DNA of 64,000 nucleotides from Eunapius fragilis (taxonomy: Eukaryota > Porifera > Demospongiae > Spongillida > Spongillidae). Position 1 is the stretch's first letter; each line of letters starts with the position of its first letter. Made by a program: the position numbers and the translations under genes. Positions 1-10,789 of the stretch are shown in pieces. Under the pieces are notes generated by a model. It saw nothing but the letters and a program-made list of their open reading frames with translations, searched no databases and was not told where the DNA came from. The stretch is from the NCBI GenBank assembly GCA_963681505.1, contig OY811974.1, forward strand, positions 8,580,239 through 8,644,238, read 5' to 3'.

Positions 1-453
1 TGCATGTACCCATATCCCCATCTACACTAACAGCACACATGTTGTGTACCTATGACATGTCGCATACATGTAAATGTCTGATACAAGTATTAGTTCTGAT
101 TTAAATGTCTTGAATATTTAATACCAACATTGGGTCTTCTAGTACCATTAATGTAGCGTAAGGGAATATTTCACATGTAATTGATGAGTCTGCAGTATAA
201 TAATTGTACCGTTGAACTAATTAACTATAATAGTATTATGCATAAATGGCTGACCATTGAAGGTTAAGCAGTCCTTATTCTGCAGGTACCTATAGGAATT
301 ATTTTCATGCAGGCAGATATATGTGTACATCACATCATCACATGTACACACACTTGTACATCACATCATTACATACGTGTATACGTGCACTTGTATGTCA
401 CGTTGTACATCATCGCACCATTACATGTACGTGTACACATGCACACACTACAG

Positions 454-570
454 ATATGTTCTAGACCTCCACCCTCCTGACGTCCAGCTAAGAATGAAGC
501 TGTGGGCCAAGCTGATACCAAGGAGAGCACCTGTGAGCACTGGTCTGGATTTTGTGGGGCTAGCAGAGAG

Positions 571-625
<55 letters not shown>

Positions 626-892
626 TGTATGTGTGTGTGTGCATGTATTTACATGTATGTGTATGTGTGTATATGTGTGTGTGTGAAGCAGTGGTGACTT
701 GCCTTCTATTTGCACAGGTTTGAGTTTACTGGTGGGCAAATTGCCAACAGCATATGTTATGCCTCAGAGTGGGCATCAAATAGACCGCATTCAAATGCAG
801 TCATCACAAATGACGACCTCAATGCAGCAGCAGAAGAGGAGTGGAAAAGAATGCAGCAGGGAATTTCTCCTGCAATGGGCATTTTTCAGTAA
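454..892 (+). CDS. 3' end of a two-domain AAA ATPase gene (duplicate copy, partial)
   Basis: Two exons are visible, 454-570 and 718-892, ending in TAA. They encode the C-terminal lid region of the second AAA module: a YVLDL start, a helical MKLWAKLIPRR segment, then FEFTGGQIANSICYA, the helical-lid signature of classical AAA proteins, and a tail ending GIFQ. The intron uses a GC donor (AG|GCAAGT) and a normal CAG acceptor. A GT donor a few bases further on would lead straight to a stop, so the GC-AG intron is the only one that keeps the frame. The same two exons at 22459-22575 and 22675-22849 differ by very few residues. The rest of this copy should lie left of the window. Whether it is expressed cannot be judged. 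Confidence 0.75.
573..685. repeat. (TG)n microsatellite at an intron donor
   Basis: The intron 571-717 is largely a TG dinucleotide run that starts directly after the GC donor. Copy B has a much shorter run at the same place (22580-22650). Confidence 0.9.
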
Positions 893-1174
893 CTGAGTTT
901 GTAATTGTAGTTGAGTTCGTTGATGGCACTGCTGAAAAGTGCAGTAAAGAATTTTTAATACATGTAGTTTCAAGTGATTGTGTAAATATTCCTAATACAT
1001 TTACATGCATACATAAATTCCATCTTAAAGCCGTCCAAAATGAGATAGCAATGAAAATCCACATGTTGTTCAGTAGAGGTAGAGTCATTGTCACACTCCT
1101 GTGGGAACAGGAAGCAACAGACACTTTTGGTCAGCATGAACAATCTAATTAACCTGATCTTTGAGCACAGTGCC

Positions 1175-1293
1175 TAGTCTCGTACCCAGACCCACATCGC
1201 AGCTGCGGATGGAATACATCACCGCCTACGCGACTCGCGTAGGCGGTGATGTATTCCATCCGCAGCTGCGATGTGGGTCTGGGTACGAGACTA
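1175..1293. mobile_element. Perfect fold-back MITE, MULE-like (TIR TAGTCTCG, 9-bp TSD)
   Basis: The 119-bp element is almost entirely palindromic: it starts TAGTCTCGTACCCAGACC and ends with the reverse complement. It is flanked by the 9-bp direct repeat CACAGTGCC at 1166-1174 and 1294-1302. Copy B of the duplication (near 23120-23130) has the same flanks with a single CACAGTGCC, so the empty site is in the same window and the insertion followed the duplication. Target duplications of 9 bp are typical of Mutator-like elements; that assignment is inferred from the duplication length alone. Confidence 0.9.
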
Positions 1294-2551
1294 CACAGTG
1301 CCAGTCGTTTCTTCAGCAATTCCCAATGTTCTGTACGCACGGAAAAATAACCATCGCTACTGCTGTAACGCTCGCAAAGATAATTAGCATAGTTTACATA
1401 TGTGGTCAACTTTTTCACACCTAATAACTTATGATATTTAAAAGTTAGTATAATACATAAAAATACGCAGGGTAATAGCCTGCACTCATCCACAAAAATG
1501 CTTCCAAAAATGAAACTTTTGTGTGTTGAATCGATATAGAATGACCCATTACCTGCAGCGAAATCACTACCTCGCTTGCATCTACAAAATTAGTTCAATT
1601 CAGCCACACCTAACAGTAAGCACTCATATAATAAATATGGCTAAGGGGACTTTACATACTCTTTACCAAGTTTATCTATTTTCCTTTGAGAATGCAAGTT
1701 GCTCCAGGAAAAAGTTCTAGCAGATGAAATACTGCGACATTATTCCATGGAGAACATACAACTCAGAAGAGGAAAACAAGGATGTTTGTCTTGCTCCTTG
1801 ACAGCCGACTGTACTTTACTAAGAACGGATGGGACACCCATCTGCTGATATATAAACAATGTGAGAATACTGTTTGGATATAGGCTACCACGTAAAAAAA
1901 CATATTTTTTTATTTCAGTGGAAGGCAGGAATATAAAACGGTCGATAAAATGTCCATGCAATGTTTAAATTATCACCATCACGTACTATCTGCGATAACA
2001 TTGCATCATTCATGTATTATTATTCGTATATGCATGGCATGTAATCCCGACATGTCTGTCTCGAAATGCCATTCGATATTGACTTAAGCTCCATGCAGCG
2101 CCATGCATGATGGGATTATGATATCTGCGCCCCATGTAGTGTTACGGTTGAAAATGGCGTGCGCCCCCCCCCCCCCCCCCCCCCCCCCCACAAATACATG
2201 CAAGTACATGTATGGTATCTGCATGTGTAGGAAGCAATCCTAACTTGGAAGTCTGCATGGGCATAATAAACTATACGCCTGTGAGTAGACAAAACATTGT
2301 GTGCCGGTTGTGGATTGAACAGTGTTTCTGTGGTGTACGGCACAGTGTGCATGCGTGGTGTGTGGACTGAAATGTGTTTGCATATGTGTGTCCGATGAGG
2401 ACTGAACGGTGTACACGTATGTGTATTTGTAGGACTAAAAGTATTAAGATGTGTGGACGTTGCGCGTGTGTGGACTGAACAGTGTGAAGTGCAGCTGCAG
2501 GTTGGGTGCATGTGTGCAGTGAAGTTGTGTGTGATCATAGATTATGATCAT

Positions 2552-2665
2552 AGGACTATGACATTTTCCCTTACTATTACAGACCCTTTTTTCCTTGCTT
2601 TTTACACCACCACTGTCTATATCTCACCAACTTTCTCATGGGGAATGTTTTTAGTTACTTGTTTC
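2552..2665. mobile_element. Half copy of a palindromic MITE family (family member at 42234-42506)
   Basis: This stretch reads ACATTTTCCCTTACTATTAC, then a cytosine-rich part and CACCAACTTTCTCAT. It matches one arm of the complete inverted-repeat element at 42234-42506. It is present in both duplicated blocks (also about 25463-25567), so it predates the duplication. Confidence 0.6.
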
Positions 2666-3684
2666 ATAAATTTTATTCTCATGCATAACTGCATGATAGT
2701 TTGGAATTTACAATATATTTACTACTGATCAAGTGCGGTACAAATGCGTTAGTAAATATGGTATTTGTGACATCAACACAGTAGTAAATATAAAGCTTTC
2801 ATTTACTATAGCGGAAATGTCACAATACAATATTTACAACACATTTGCACCATATTTGAACAGCTAGTAGTAAATATACTGTAAATCCAAACTTTCATGC
2901 AGTGATATCTCTAATTATACGCCTTACACTGACCGTACACATGTAGTTGATTGTAAATCATTTGCTACTTCTCCTGTAGTTTTCTGGTTTGGTATTGACA
3001 ATTTTAAACTTGTCAAGATCCTGCCTTGTAATGATACGAGTAGCATTCAGTACGGCCCAAATATAACATTACAATTAATATACAATTGACTATTTCCTCA
3101 AGTAGGCACTTTTCCAGCCAATTCTGAAGCTATTGGTCGACTTACCATTCTTTAATTGTGTTCCTATCCTAAGTTATGCGTGGTCAAGAAGAAGGATAAT
3201 TCTGGGACTGGGTACGCGAGGACGTACCAGTACTCTTTTGTTCTCTACAACCGCGCGATTTTGCGACATAAAACATAGGACGAAATTAATCACTTTCGTC
3301 TTCTCGTTCGATTACAACAACTAGCTAAACGATCCGATCGTCAGGAGTCTCGTTATCACGGATCGTGTGTTTTTAATGATTTCATAGACGGGATCAAGTC
3401 CTATATATAAGGTTGTAAGCGAAACTTCCGATGATGTGATGTGGATTGAACAGTGCGTGTGGTGTGGGCTGGAATATGTGTGCATGGGTGGTATGTTTAC
3501 TGAACAGTGTGCTTGTGGAATGAACAGTCTGTGTGTGTGAATGTGTGCGTGTGTGTGGACAGAACAGTGTGTGTAGTGTGCGGTTGGCTGCATGTGTGCA
3601 GTAAAGTGTGTGGATGTGCGTGTGATTATATCTATGGTGTGATGTGGAGTGTGTACTGAATAGTGTGTGTGGAATGAACTGCCT

Positions 3685-3688
3685 GTGT

Positions 3689-3753
<65 letters not shown>
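3685..3753. repeat. (GT)n microsatellite
   Basis: An uninterrupted GT run inside copy A. The equivalent in copy B (26585-26628) is shorter and interrupted by CG steps. Confidence 0.95.
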
Positions 3754-3758
<5 letters not shown>

Positions 3759-4540
3759 AACAGCGTGTGTTCGTGTGGATTGTATAGTGTGTGCGGTTTG
3801 TGGAATAAAGCTAAGGGTAGGAATCTTCATAAGTACTAACCTTTGTTGTACTTTCGATACAATCACGGAAAGCAGACATAGTACTGAATCTTTAAAAAAA
3901 TCTACTAAGCTTTGTTGTAGAAGTAACTTTCGATGCACCTATATTACATTGGAAATCTGTCCTCAATTACTAGTACCTGTACTCTCCATTCTAGGCCCTA
4001 TATACATAGACCATATCATATTCCTCAGTTGTGATGTATACAGGGCCTGGACATGAGATAAATTGCTAAGGGTTACCGTACATTAAAACATATGCCATGT
4101 CATGCATGATCATTAAAAGGTCCTAAATCATGCATATTAAAATTTAGGCCCTAAACTACCCAACTAAGCCTATCGTTCAGGACCTATCATGCGTACTGCT
4201 AATATTATCGTAATCCGGACTCGGACTTTTCCGGGAATTGTTGAGACAGTGTTGTACATGTATTTATACACCTGCAGCATAACGGAGAACGATGTTGAAT
4301 ATGAATTGCAAACGTAATTTTGACGTACGGCACACCAATGCCCGTATCCAGGTCCGCTTGCTTACTCTCGGTCCGTACACGCGGGATAACATGCATATGC
4401 CGATCACGTAAGACGGTTGCGATCACGTGCTAATATGTGCCTGTCATTGCGCTTGCAAGCCGCTGTGACTGTCTGAAGTCCTTGAGGGAACAGTTGCGGT
4501 AGGTGGGCTTCTTGTTTAGACGGTTGTGTCACAGCCTGGA

Positions 4541-4604
4541 CCGTATATAAGCAGCCTAACAATTTTGGATCAAACTCAGATTTCTCGGACTACAACGTTC
4601 AACG
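4541..4604 (+). promoter_or_regulatory. TATA-box core promoter of the microexon peptide gene
   Basis: TATATAA lies at 4544-4550, about 55 bp before the start codon at 4605. That leaves room for a start site near 4573-4580 and a 5' leader of about 25-30 nt. The segment lies just right of the duplication break at 4262 and has no counterpart at 27126. Confidence 0.6.
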
Positions 4605-5857
4605 ATGGCCTCAATAATCGTGAAAGTAGCTGTAATTGCAGCCGTTTTTGTCATCGCCGTACACGGCCGACCTCGCAATGATGAGCGAGGTACTGCAGAT
4701 ATTATGCATAACATTGACATGTAATTGTTATACATTTACAATTTGAATGAAAGGTATGGAAGAGGAGATGAAATCTAATGGTATGTTTGTATGCCTCATT
4801 CCTTCTCCCCCCCCCCCCCCCCCCCCGAGCCCTTCCGTAAACATGTATCACCCAAATCCCACATTGTATGTGACCGGCCGTTAACAAACAATGATATATT
4901 GCTCCACCAGGCTGTTGGGAATATGTAAGTGTGCAACGTAAACTTGTAGCCACACTAAACATAATTTACTTCTTCATATGATATTCACCTCATGACAACG
5001 AAGTGCGTAAGTTCATCCACTGATAGATGATCTTCAATTCTTGGATTATTTTGCTTCCAATGCATAATGATATTCAAGACAGTAAGTTAGTCACTCACAT
5101 CAACGATTGCGTTACTTGTATTTGCCGCATAGTCTCCTGGCCATGTAAGTACTCAAGATTGGTGGTGGTAAGAAAACCACATTTTGCTCCATGAACGTAA
5201 AATGGCGTCACTCAAATCACTTATCTCTTAGTGCGTAAGTGCGTCAATGAAATTTATGGCATAATATTTACTTATCCTCTAAATTTCTAAAACAGGCCGG
5301 CTATGAATGCGATTACGTGAGTACAATTTTCAACATGCATGCCCCACGGGATGGTAAACGATTGCTACATCCCAATCCTCGTTCCACAATTAATCTCTTA
5401 GTGCGTAAGTGAATTTTGATTAGTACATTATGCCACCTAATATACTTGAATGCATTTTCACATCAGCATCCATTCGTAAGTATTTGTTACAATGACGAAC
5501 CATTCATTTGTCTGTTCAAATTCAACGACGGCCTCCTCGATGGACTTTACAGATAGTAAGCGATGACTGGTAGAATTTATGTCTCAAGTTATAAGCTTTT
5601 CTTCTTTTGCATTTGATTTCTAGCGAGTGAGTTATCCAATTAATTGTACAGTTGTTTCAATAAGTGAATGCATTGTAATATAACTTCAAAAACGATCTCC
5701 TTTTTTTCCAGAAAGTAAGTAAATCATGCCGGTTCTCTGTCATGTTAAACACTTTCGGTTGCCTTTTATTCTAGTGTGTAAGTATAAATGCAACAGTTTG
5801 AAGTGACCTCCATATGTATACCACCTAAAGTGCAAAAACTTTGTGGATTGCTCTTGA
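4605..5857 (+). CDS. Secreted eight-cysteine peptide encoded by single-codon microexons
   Basis: Exon 1 (4605-4689) encodes a Met, a Lys and a hydrophobic run ending VHG: a clear signal peptide, followed by a charged RPRNDER segment. The remaining exons keep one frame: 4911-4924; 5004-5006 (TGC); 5079-5081 (ACA); 5133-5144; 5232-5234 (TGC); 5296-5316; 5402-5404 (TGC); 5467-5475; 5553-5555 (ATA); 5634-5636 (CGA); 5712-5714 (AAA); 5775-5777 (TGT); 5831-5857 with TGA. Every exon after the second has a length divisible by three, and nearly every donor is GTAAGT, GTGAGT or GTAAGC. From exon 2 on the introns are 51-87 nt. The product is about 63 residues; the mature part has Cys spacing C-x3-C-x5-C-x4-C-x2-C-x6-CC-x5-C, eight cysteines, suggesting four disulfides. 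The weakest exons are 5004-5006 (poor pyrimidine tract) and the last. A first AATAAA follows at 6250. Function is not known; a toxin-like, antimicrobial or signalling role is guesswork. Confidence 0.7.
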
Positions 5858-6949
5858 ATTTGAAGCATGTACGTATTTTTTGAATTATATGAATCTGCTT
5901 TTATGCTATGTAATTTTATCGTCTCTGTTGCCTCAATTACTTCAACCAAATTGGTACGTCTCTCATCGTATCAATATATCAATTTAACAAGACTATCCGA
6001 ATTATAGCACTCCATGAATATTTGAAGCGGCATCTACCCTACCCGAGTACGTTAACTCATTGGTTTATTGTACTCATGGTTGACTCATAAATTTCCCAGA
6101 CCATTCACAAAATGCAGTTTGAGCTATGTAGGACATATAGGACTTGCAAGTTGCGTTTTTTTTTTTAATTGGCTGTGTTTTTCGGCGCTCAATGAAAACA
6201 ATTCTCTAATATATGTATTTCAATTCTCCTCGCGCGACACGTACATGCAAATAAAATCAAAACAGTGTGATACGTTCCAGTGTTGCCGCGGTAAAAAAAA
6301 TTTGGACTAACCGTTATTATTAACCGCGAGATGTGTATCGCAGGTAGTCCATTTAACCTTGGTTAATCTACATATTCATTTCTATTGCATACGGCGGGAA
6401 AAACGAGTGAAAAGCAAGCAGAGCCGAGCGACTTAGTGCCTGCCGCCTGCTCTCCCATATCACAATTCACAGCGTGGCCTACTACGTATACTGAGATATG
6501 CAGGGTCAACTCACGCTAATGTATGCAGATACGTAAGCATACATGCGCATATGCGGACCAGTATGTTGGCTCGTACAAAATATGCAAATATCAAGAGCAG
6601 TGTGCAGAAGGGGGTTTACTATTCGAAGGGTATCAAACAATTAAACACACTTAATTTGGAAACGAGCGTGTGCAGTATAAATAGTGCGTAATTAATAGGA
6701 ATATTTAAGCCAGAGATCAATACTTTGTACACAGAAAAAAAAAGGTTTGAAATACATTTGGCCATCTTTTTCAACAATTTTATAACATGGCATTTTAAAT
6801 TCATGATGATATCTGTAGTTTGTGGAAAATACAACAGTTTGCGTCAGTTTTCCACGGATATACATATTAGCCTCCACCGTTGTAGTATTATTCGTAGAAA
6901 AATATACGTTTCTGTCGGTTGAACGTCGTGAATTAGACAGAAACTATGC
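5858..6949. other. Intergenic stretch, no gene seen
   Basis: The stretch is A+T-rich, with a possible poly(A) signal AATAAA at 6250-6255. No exon with convincing splice sites or a coding motif was found. Confidence 0.5.
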
Positions 6950-7076
6950 TCCCTCCGTTTTGTGATTGGTTGTACAGCACGTGATTGCCACGTGGATAGA
7001 GGTTTAAATAGAAATGGAGCTGGGCTCTTATTCAGTCTAAGTGTCGTGCACGTGCTGCTAACATTTTCTTGCTGCG

Positions 7077-8099
7077 ATGCCTGGTGAGGGAGAAACGAAT
7101 GAGCAGGCTACGACAAGCGACTCGATAGCCCTACTACTAGAAGGCATGAGGCAGATGCAGGAGGAGCTCAAGGTGGTGCGACAGGGGCAGGAGGAGACAA
7201 GCCAGCGGTTCGCTATACAGTCGCATAAGGATAGCTACTCCTTCAAGAAAAAAGGCAACGAGTGCCAGTTTAAAGCTAACCAGCAAGTGACAGATCGTCT
7301 GGCGGTGGTTGCGAGCTGTCTTGACCGGGTGGAGGCTATCGGCACATCGGGGAAAGAGCAGTTAGAGAGGGCGAGGAAAGAAGTTGTCGAAGGTATGTCC
7401 TTCCTCGCCCGCAGGCAGAAACTTATAAAGTTGGCGGATCGTTCTGAGTCGGGGTGGGCCGTCGTCGAGGAGTACGACGCGGATGCCCTAGCCGACAACT
7501 CTGAGGACGAGCGGAAGATTGAGAAGGCCGAAAAAGCGGCGGAAAGGAAGTTGGCCAAGCGAAGGAAGGCACAGGATGTGAAGCATAAAGCAGGGATTGC
7601 CAGGAGTGACGCTGCAGAGACCGTAAGGCAGACCTTACCAGTGCTGCAACCGAAGATCCCCAGTGCCGAGTCCAAGGCTGGAGGCAGTGGCATGGCCAGA
7701 GCTAGATTCCCTGTGGGGTCATGCTTCAGATGCGGTGACCCTGGCCATTTTCAGAGAGAGTGCCCAAAGATGGCACCGCCAAGGGCAGAGTATCCATTAA
7801 TCAGTGGTGTTGAGCATGTGGACATGGAGGGTGTTGATGGAGGGGATGTGTCACCTTATATGTGGAGAAGTGGGGAGAATGTGTTACCTGAGGAAGACAA
7901 GTGTATCTCTAATACATATAGATGCTGGGAAGCCCAAGAGGGAGATGATGGTATTGGTTCTGTAAGGGGACGGTTGGGTGCGTGTATTTCATACTGGGAG
8001 AAGGTGCTGTGTGCACCACCATGGGTGTTGGAAACACTGAGAAATGGGTATGTTAGAACTACCCTTCTATTCAGAACTGGCACCCTATGCACGTCCTAA
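7077..8099 (+). CDS. Gag-like part of the DIRS-like fossil
   Basis: The N-terminal half is helical, with coiled-coil character and a ADRSESGWAVVEEYDADALA segment of the kind found in DIRS/Ngaro gag proteins of cnidarians and sponges. A lysine- and arginine-rich stretch follows, then one CCHC zinc knuckle (CFRCGDPGHFQREC) at about residues 217-230. The role would be RNA packaging. It is a fossil part. Confidence 0.8.
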   Translation: MPGEGETNEQATTSDSIALLLEGMRQMQEELKVVRQGQEETSQRFAIQSHKDSYSFKKKGNECQFKANQQVTDRLAVVASCLDRVEAIGTSGKEQLERARKEVVEGMSFLARRQKLIKLADRSESGWAVVEEYDADALADNSEDERKIEKAEKAAERKLAKRRKAQDVKHKAGIARSDAAETVRQTLPVLQPKIPSAESKAGGSGMARARFPVGSCFRCGDPGHFQRECPKMAPPRAEYPLISGVEHVDMEGVDGGDVSPYMWRSGENVLPEEDKCISNTYRCWEAQEGDDGIGSVRGRLGACISYWEKVLCAPPWVLETLRNGYVRTTLLFRTGTLCTS

Positions 8100-9859
8100 T
8101 CAGCATTCTGCTCAAGTAGAGGTAGAATTTGTTTCAAAAGCAGTAGCAGAGTTACTAAATGGTGGGTACATTGAGAAGGTATCCGAGCTACCTGTGGTAT
8201 GTAGCCCATTATCTGTAGTTACCAATGGAGTGGGTAAACAACGGCTTGTAGTTAATCTACGGCATGTTAATCGCTCTCTTTGGAAACAAAAGTTCAAGTA
8301 TGAAGATTTGCGTGTGGCGATGATGATGTTCAAACAAGGTGAGTGGATGTTCTCATTTGATTTGAAAGCTGGTTATCATCATGTGGATGTTGCTAAGTGT
8401 CATCGTAAGTACTTGGGTTTTGAATGGGGGGGAAGCTTTTACACATTTGTGGTAATGCCATTTGGGTTGTCCTCAGCACCTTATGTATTCACTAAGATGA
8501 TGCGTCCCTTGGTACGATTATGGCGTAGTAAGGGGTTAAAGGCAGTTGTGTATCTTGACGATGGCATTGTAGCAGTACCGGATGAGACAGGTGCAATTAC
8601 TGCCAGTGGCTTCGTAAGGTACACACTATATAAGGCGGGGTGGGTGTGTAATGAAGCTAAGTCCACCTGGGTGCCAACACATAGGCTGTCATGGTTAGAG
8701 TTTACTATGGATCTAGAGTTGGGGTTAATCATGGTGCCTGACAAGAAGATTGAAGCCTTAAAAGAAAAATTGCTTACAGCCATGGAGCAACCAATGCTTA
8801 GAGCTAGATTTATAGCAAGCTTAGTGGGTAAGATTATATCAATGAGTCTAGCTCTTGGCTCAGTGGCCAGATTCATGACACGTGCTTTATATGCACTGCT
8901 GCTAACTAGGCAGGCATGGTGCGATAGGTTGCCTTTAACATCTGAGGCGAGGGAGGAACTTAAATTCTGGTCTGAGTCACTCAAAGAGTATAATGCACAA
9001 CCTATATGGCACAGTCCATCTGCAGTCAGATGTGTGTACTCTGATGCTAGTGACACTGGTTACGGAGGCTATACAGTTGAGCATGGCATGCATGTTGCAC
9101 AAGGGATGTGGTCACCAGAGGAAGCAAAGCAGAGCTCTACCTGGAGGGAACTGGTAGCAGTGGGTAGGGTGTTAGATTCAGTTGCAGGCAGGCTTTGTAA
9201 TGCTTGAGTGCGTTGGTTCACAGATAATCAGAATGTTGTACGCATTCTTCAAGTAGGTAGCAGAAAGCCCCATCTTCAGGTGGAGGCCTTAAGAGTGTTT
9301 AGATTTTGTATAAAGTACAATATTCGGCTTGAGCCGGAATGGGTACCCATTGAGATGAATGAGCTTGCAGACTATTTTAGTCGTGTGGTAGACTATGACG
9401 ATTGGTACATTGACCATACTGTGTTTTAAAATGGTGGATGATTGGTGGGGGCCACATAGAATCGATCGATTTGCAGCTCCATACAACAAGCAGGTAGAAC
9501 GATTCAACTCACGTTATGCATGTTCTGGGACAGAGGCAGTGGATACTTTCACAGCGAACTGGTATGGGGAGAACAACTGGTGGTGTCCACCACCCAGTCT
9601 TATCCCAAGGTTGATTAGGCATGCAGAGTGTTGCAAAGCCCAAGGGACATTAGTAGTTCCATGGTGGGAGTCAGCCCCGTTTTGGCCCTTGTTGTGCCCT
9701 AAGGGTGGCAAATGGGCGTCATTTGTAGTGGATTGTGGGACATTGCCATTGTCAGAAGAGCTTATCAGACCAACAATTAGGTTCTACCCCCTGACAACCA
9801 TATTCAAAATCTACCCGCAATGCTATCACTGCAGTGTTAGGGAATTTTCCTCCAAATAA
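8044..9859 (+). pseudogene. Reverse transcriptase / RNase H part of the DIRS-like fossil
   Basis: Reverse transcriptase blocks are recognisable: LVVNLRHVN, FSFDLKAGYHHVDV (motif A), MPFGLSSAPYVFTKMMRP, and VVYLDDGI (the catalytic YxDD). The RNase H start VYSDASDTGYGG and its TDNQNVVRIL block follow. After that come DIRS-typical EWVPIEMNELADYFSR and a WWCPPPSLIPRLIRHA-type segment. The region carries a small number of breaks. Confidence 0.8.
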
Positions 9860-9990
9860 AGCTGAACCCATTTTGCCGTAGCTTTTAGAATTGTGTCGAT
9901 CAGTATATCGACTCCATTGTTGCTCTTCGTGTATGGTTTTTTGTTTTTGTGTTGTACTGTATGTTGCTCTATGTGGTTTGCAGGCGTGCA

Positions 9991-10257
9991 CAATGACGCT
10001 GTACCTATGTGTGGTTAAGTGGTTAGTGCTGTACTGGGAGCATGAGGAGGGAGTTAAAAGTAATGGCTTTCACACAGGCACACAGCATTCTGCCCTTATA
10101 CATGTACCATCCTAACAGCACTGGTCCCCAGCCCCTCCTGACGTGATTCACCCCCATCCCTAATACTGGTCCCCATTCCTCTTAATGCCAGGCTCCTCCC
10201 AGTATCAGTACAGTACCCTATAAATGCAATAACAATGCAAATCAAAAAAAGTGGACG
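9991..10257. other. Intergenic stretch, no gene seen
   Basis: This short unique-looking stretch lies between the retroelement fossil and the MITE end at 10258. No coding or RNA feature is supported. Confidence 0.4.
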
Positions 10258-10320
10258 TAGTCTCGTACCCAGACCCAAAGTTTCACAGCTGCGGATGGAT
10301 TACATCACCGCTAGCCTAAG
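10258..10320. mobile_element. One end of a MULE-like MITE (TAGTCTCGTACCC family)
   Basis: The sequence starts TAGTCTCGTACCCAGACCC and continues with CAGCTGCGGATGGA and TACATCACCGC, as in the fold-back element at 1175. The palindrome is not completed, so this is a solo or decayed end. Confidence 0.7.
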
Positions 10321-10617
10321 TGAAAAATGGGCCTGGTAAAGTCCTATATTCAATTCACCCAGAATGTCGGGGGACCAATCAGATTTGAGGTATGCGTTTA
10401 TCACCCATTATCGTGCGATTAATTAGCAATTACCCGGCGCGAGTGGAGAGAGTGAGAGAGAGCGATCGAATCGGCATGCCGACATTTGGGGCATTCGAAG
10501 TTGAAAGAAACGCAACGGCTAGATACATGTAAGAAGCGGGATGGGCGCATGAATGAATGATTTTTTAATAGTAATATTCGGTGCTCTTTTGGAATATTTC
10601 GCTTCTTCAAAGGTAAT

Positions 10618-10783
10618 GGGTATGAGAAAATTTAGACTGGTGTCACACCGAAAGAATGTAGAACGCATGAAGCGATCTTTCATCCTATCCATTAAACGCG
10701 AGAATATCAGCGTTCATGTTTCATCCCTGAGTATAACAACGTACGTCACAACAAAGATCAATGCGGACTGGAATGAGAGCTGA
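10618..10783 (+). CDS. Short unrecognised ORF with an RKFRL...HRKN motif
   Basis: The reading frame encodes MGMRKFRL, then HRKNVERMKR. The minus strand at about 29040 encodes a closely similar MGRRKFRL, then HRKNEERRK, inside a transposon (28382-29624). The shared, very basic N-terminus suggests a transposon-borne or repetitive coding exon rather than a unique gene. No known domain was recognised. It may be only part of a larger decayed element. Confidence 0.3.
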
Positions 10784-10789
10784 GAGCAT

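Larger units (their letters stand above)
1..4262. repeat. Segmental duplication, copy A (partner 22055-27126)
   Basis: The sequence from position 1 matches the sequence from 22055 almost base for base, and the match ends at about 4262 (copy B at about 27126), where the two diverge abruptly after a shared TGTTGTACATGTA. Copy A has a fold-back MITE at 1175-1293 that copy B lacks. The stretch at about 1327-1550 is replaced in copy B by an unrelated 1.3-kb stretch (about 23150-24455). A poly-C run near 2163 and a (GT)n tract near 3685-3753 differ in length between copies. The copy is open at the left edge of the window. Confidence 0.93.
6950..9990 (+). mobile_element. DIRS-like (tyrosine-recombinase-order) retroelement fossil
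   Basis: A gag-like part is followed by reverse transcriptase and RNase H parts and then a tryptophan-rich tail typical of DIRS-type polyproteins. The leader at 6950-7076 has a TTTAAATA promoter-like box. The element is broken by at least one or two interruptions. The usual tyrosine recombinase part is not seen downstream, so it looks truncated at its 3' side. No clear terminal or split repeats were found by eye. Codon usage and GC content differ from the A+T-rich flanks. Confidence 0.8.

Noticed and set aside
2116-2538. Histidine/threonine-rich minus-strand ORFs in the duplicated blocks (also 3321-3938, 26283-26741)
   Set aside because: They are translations of CA/TG-rich simple sequence, with no conserved motif and different lengths between the two copies.
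5931-5954. A further exon of the microexon gene before the GTACGT donor at 5954
   Set aside because: No AG acceptor precedes it in the C/T-rich stretch, and the exon at 5831-5857 already supplies two cysteines and an in-frame stop.
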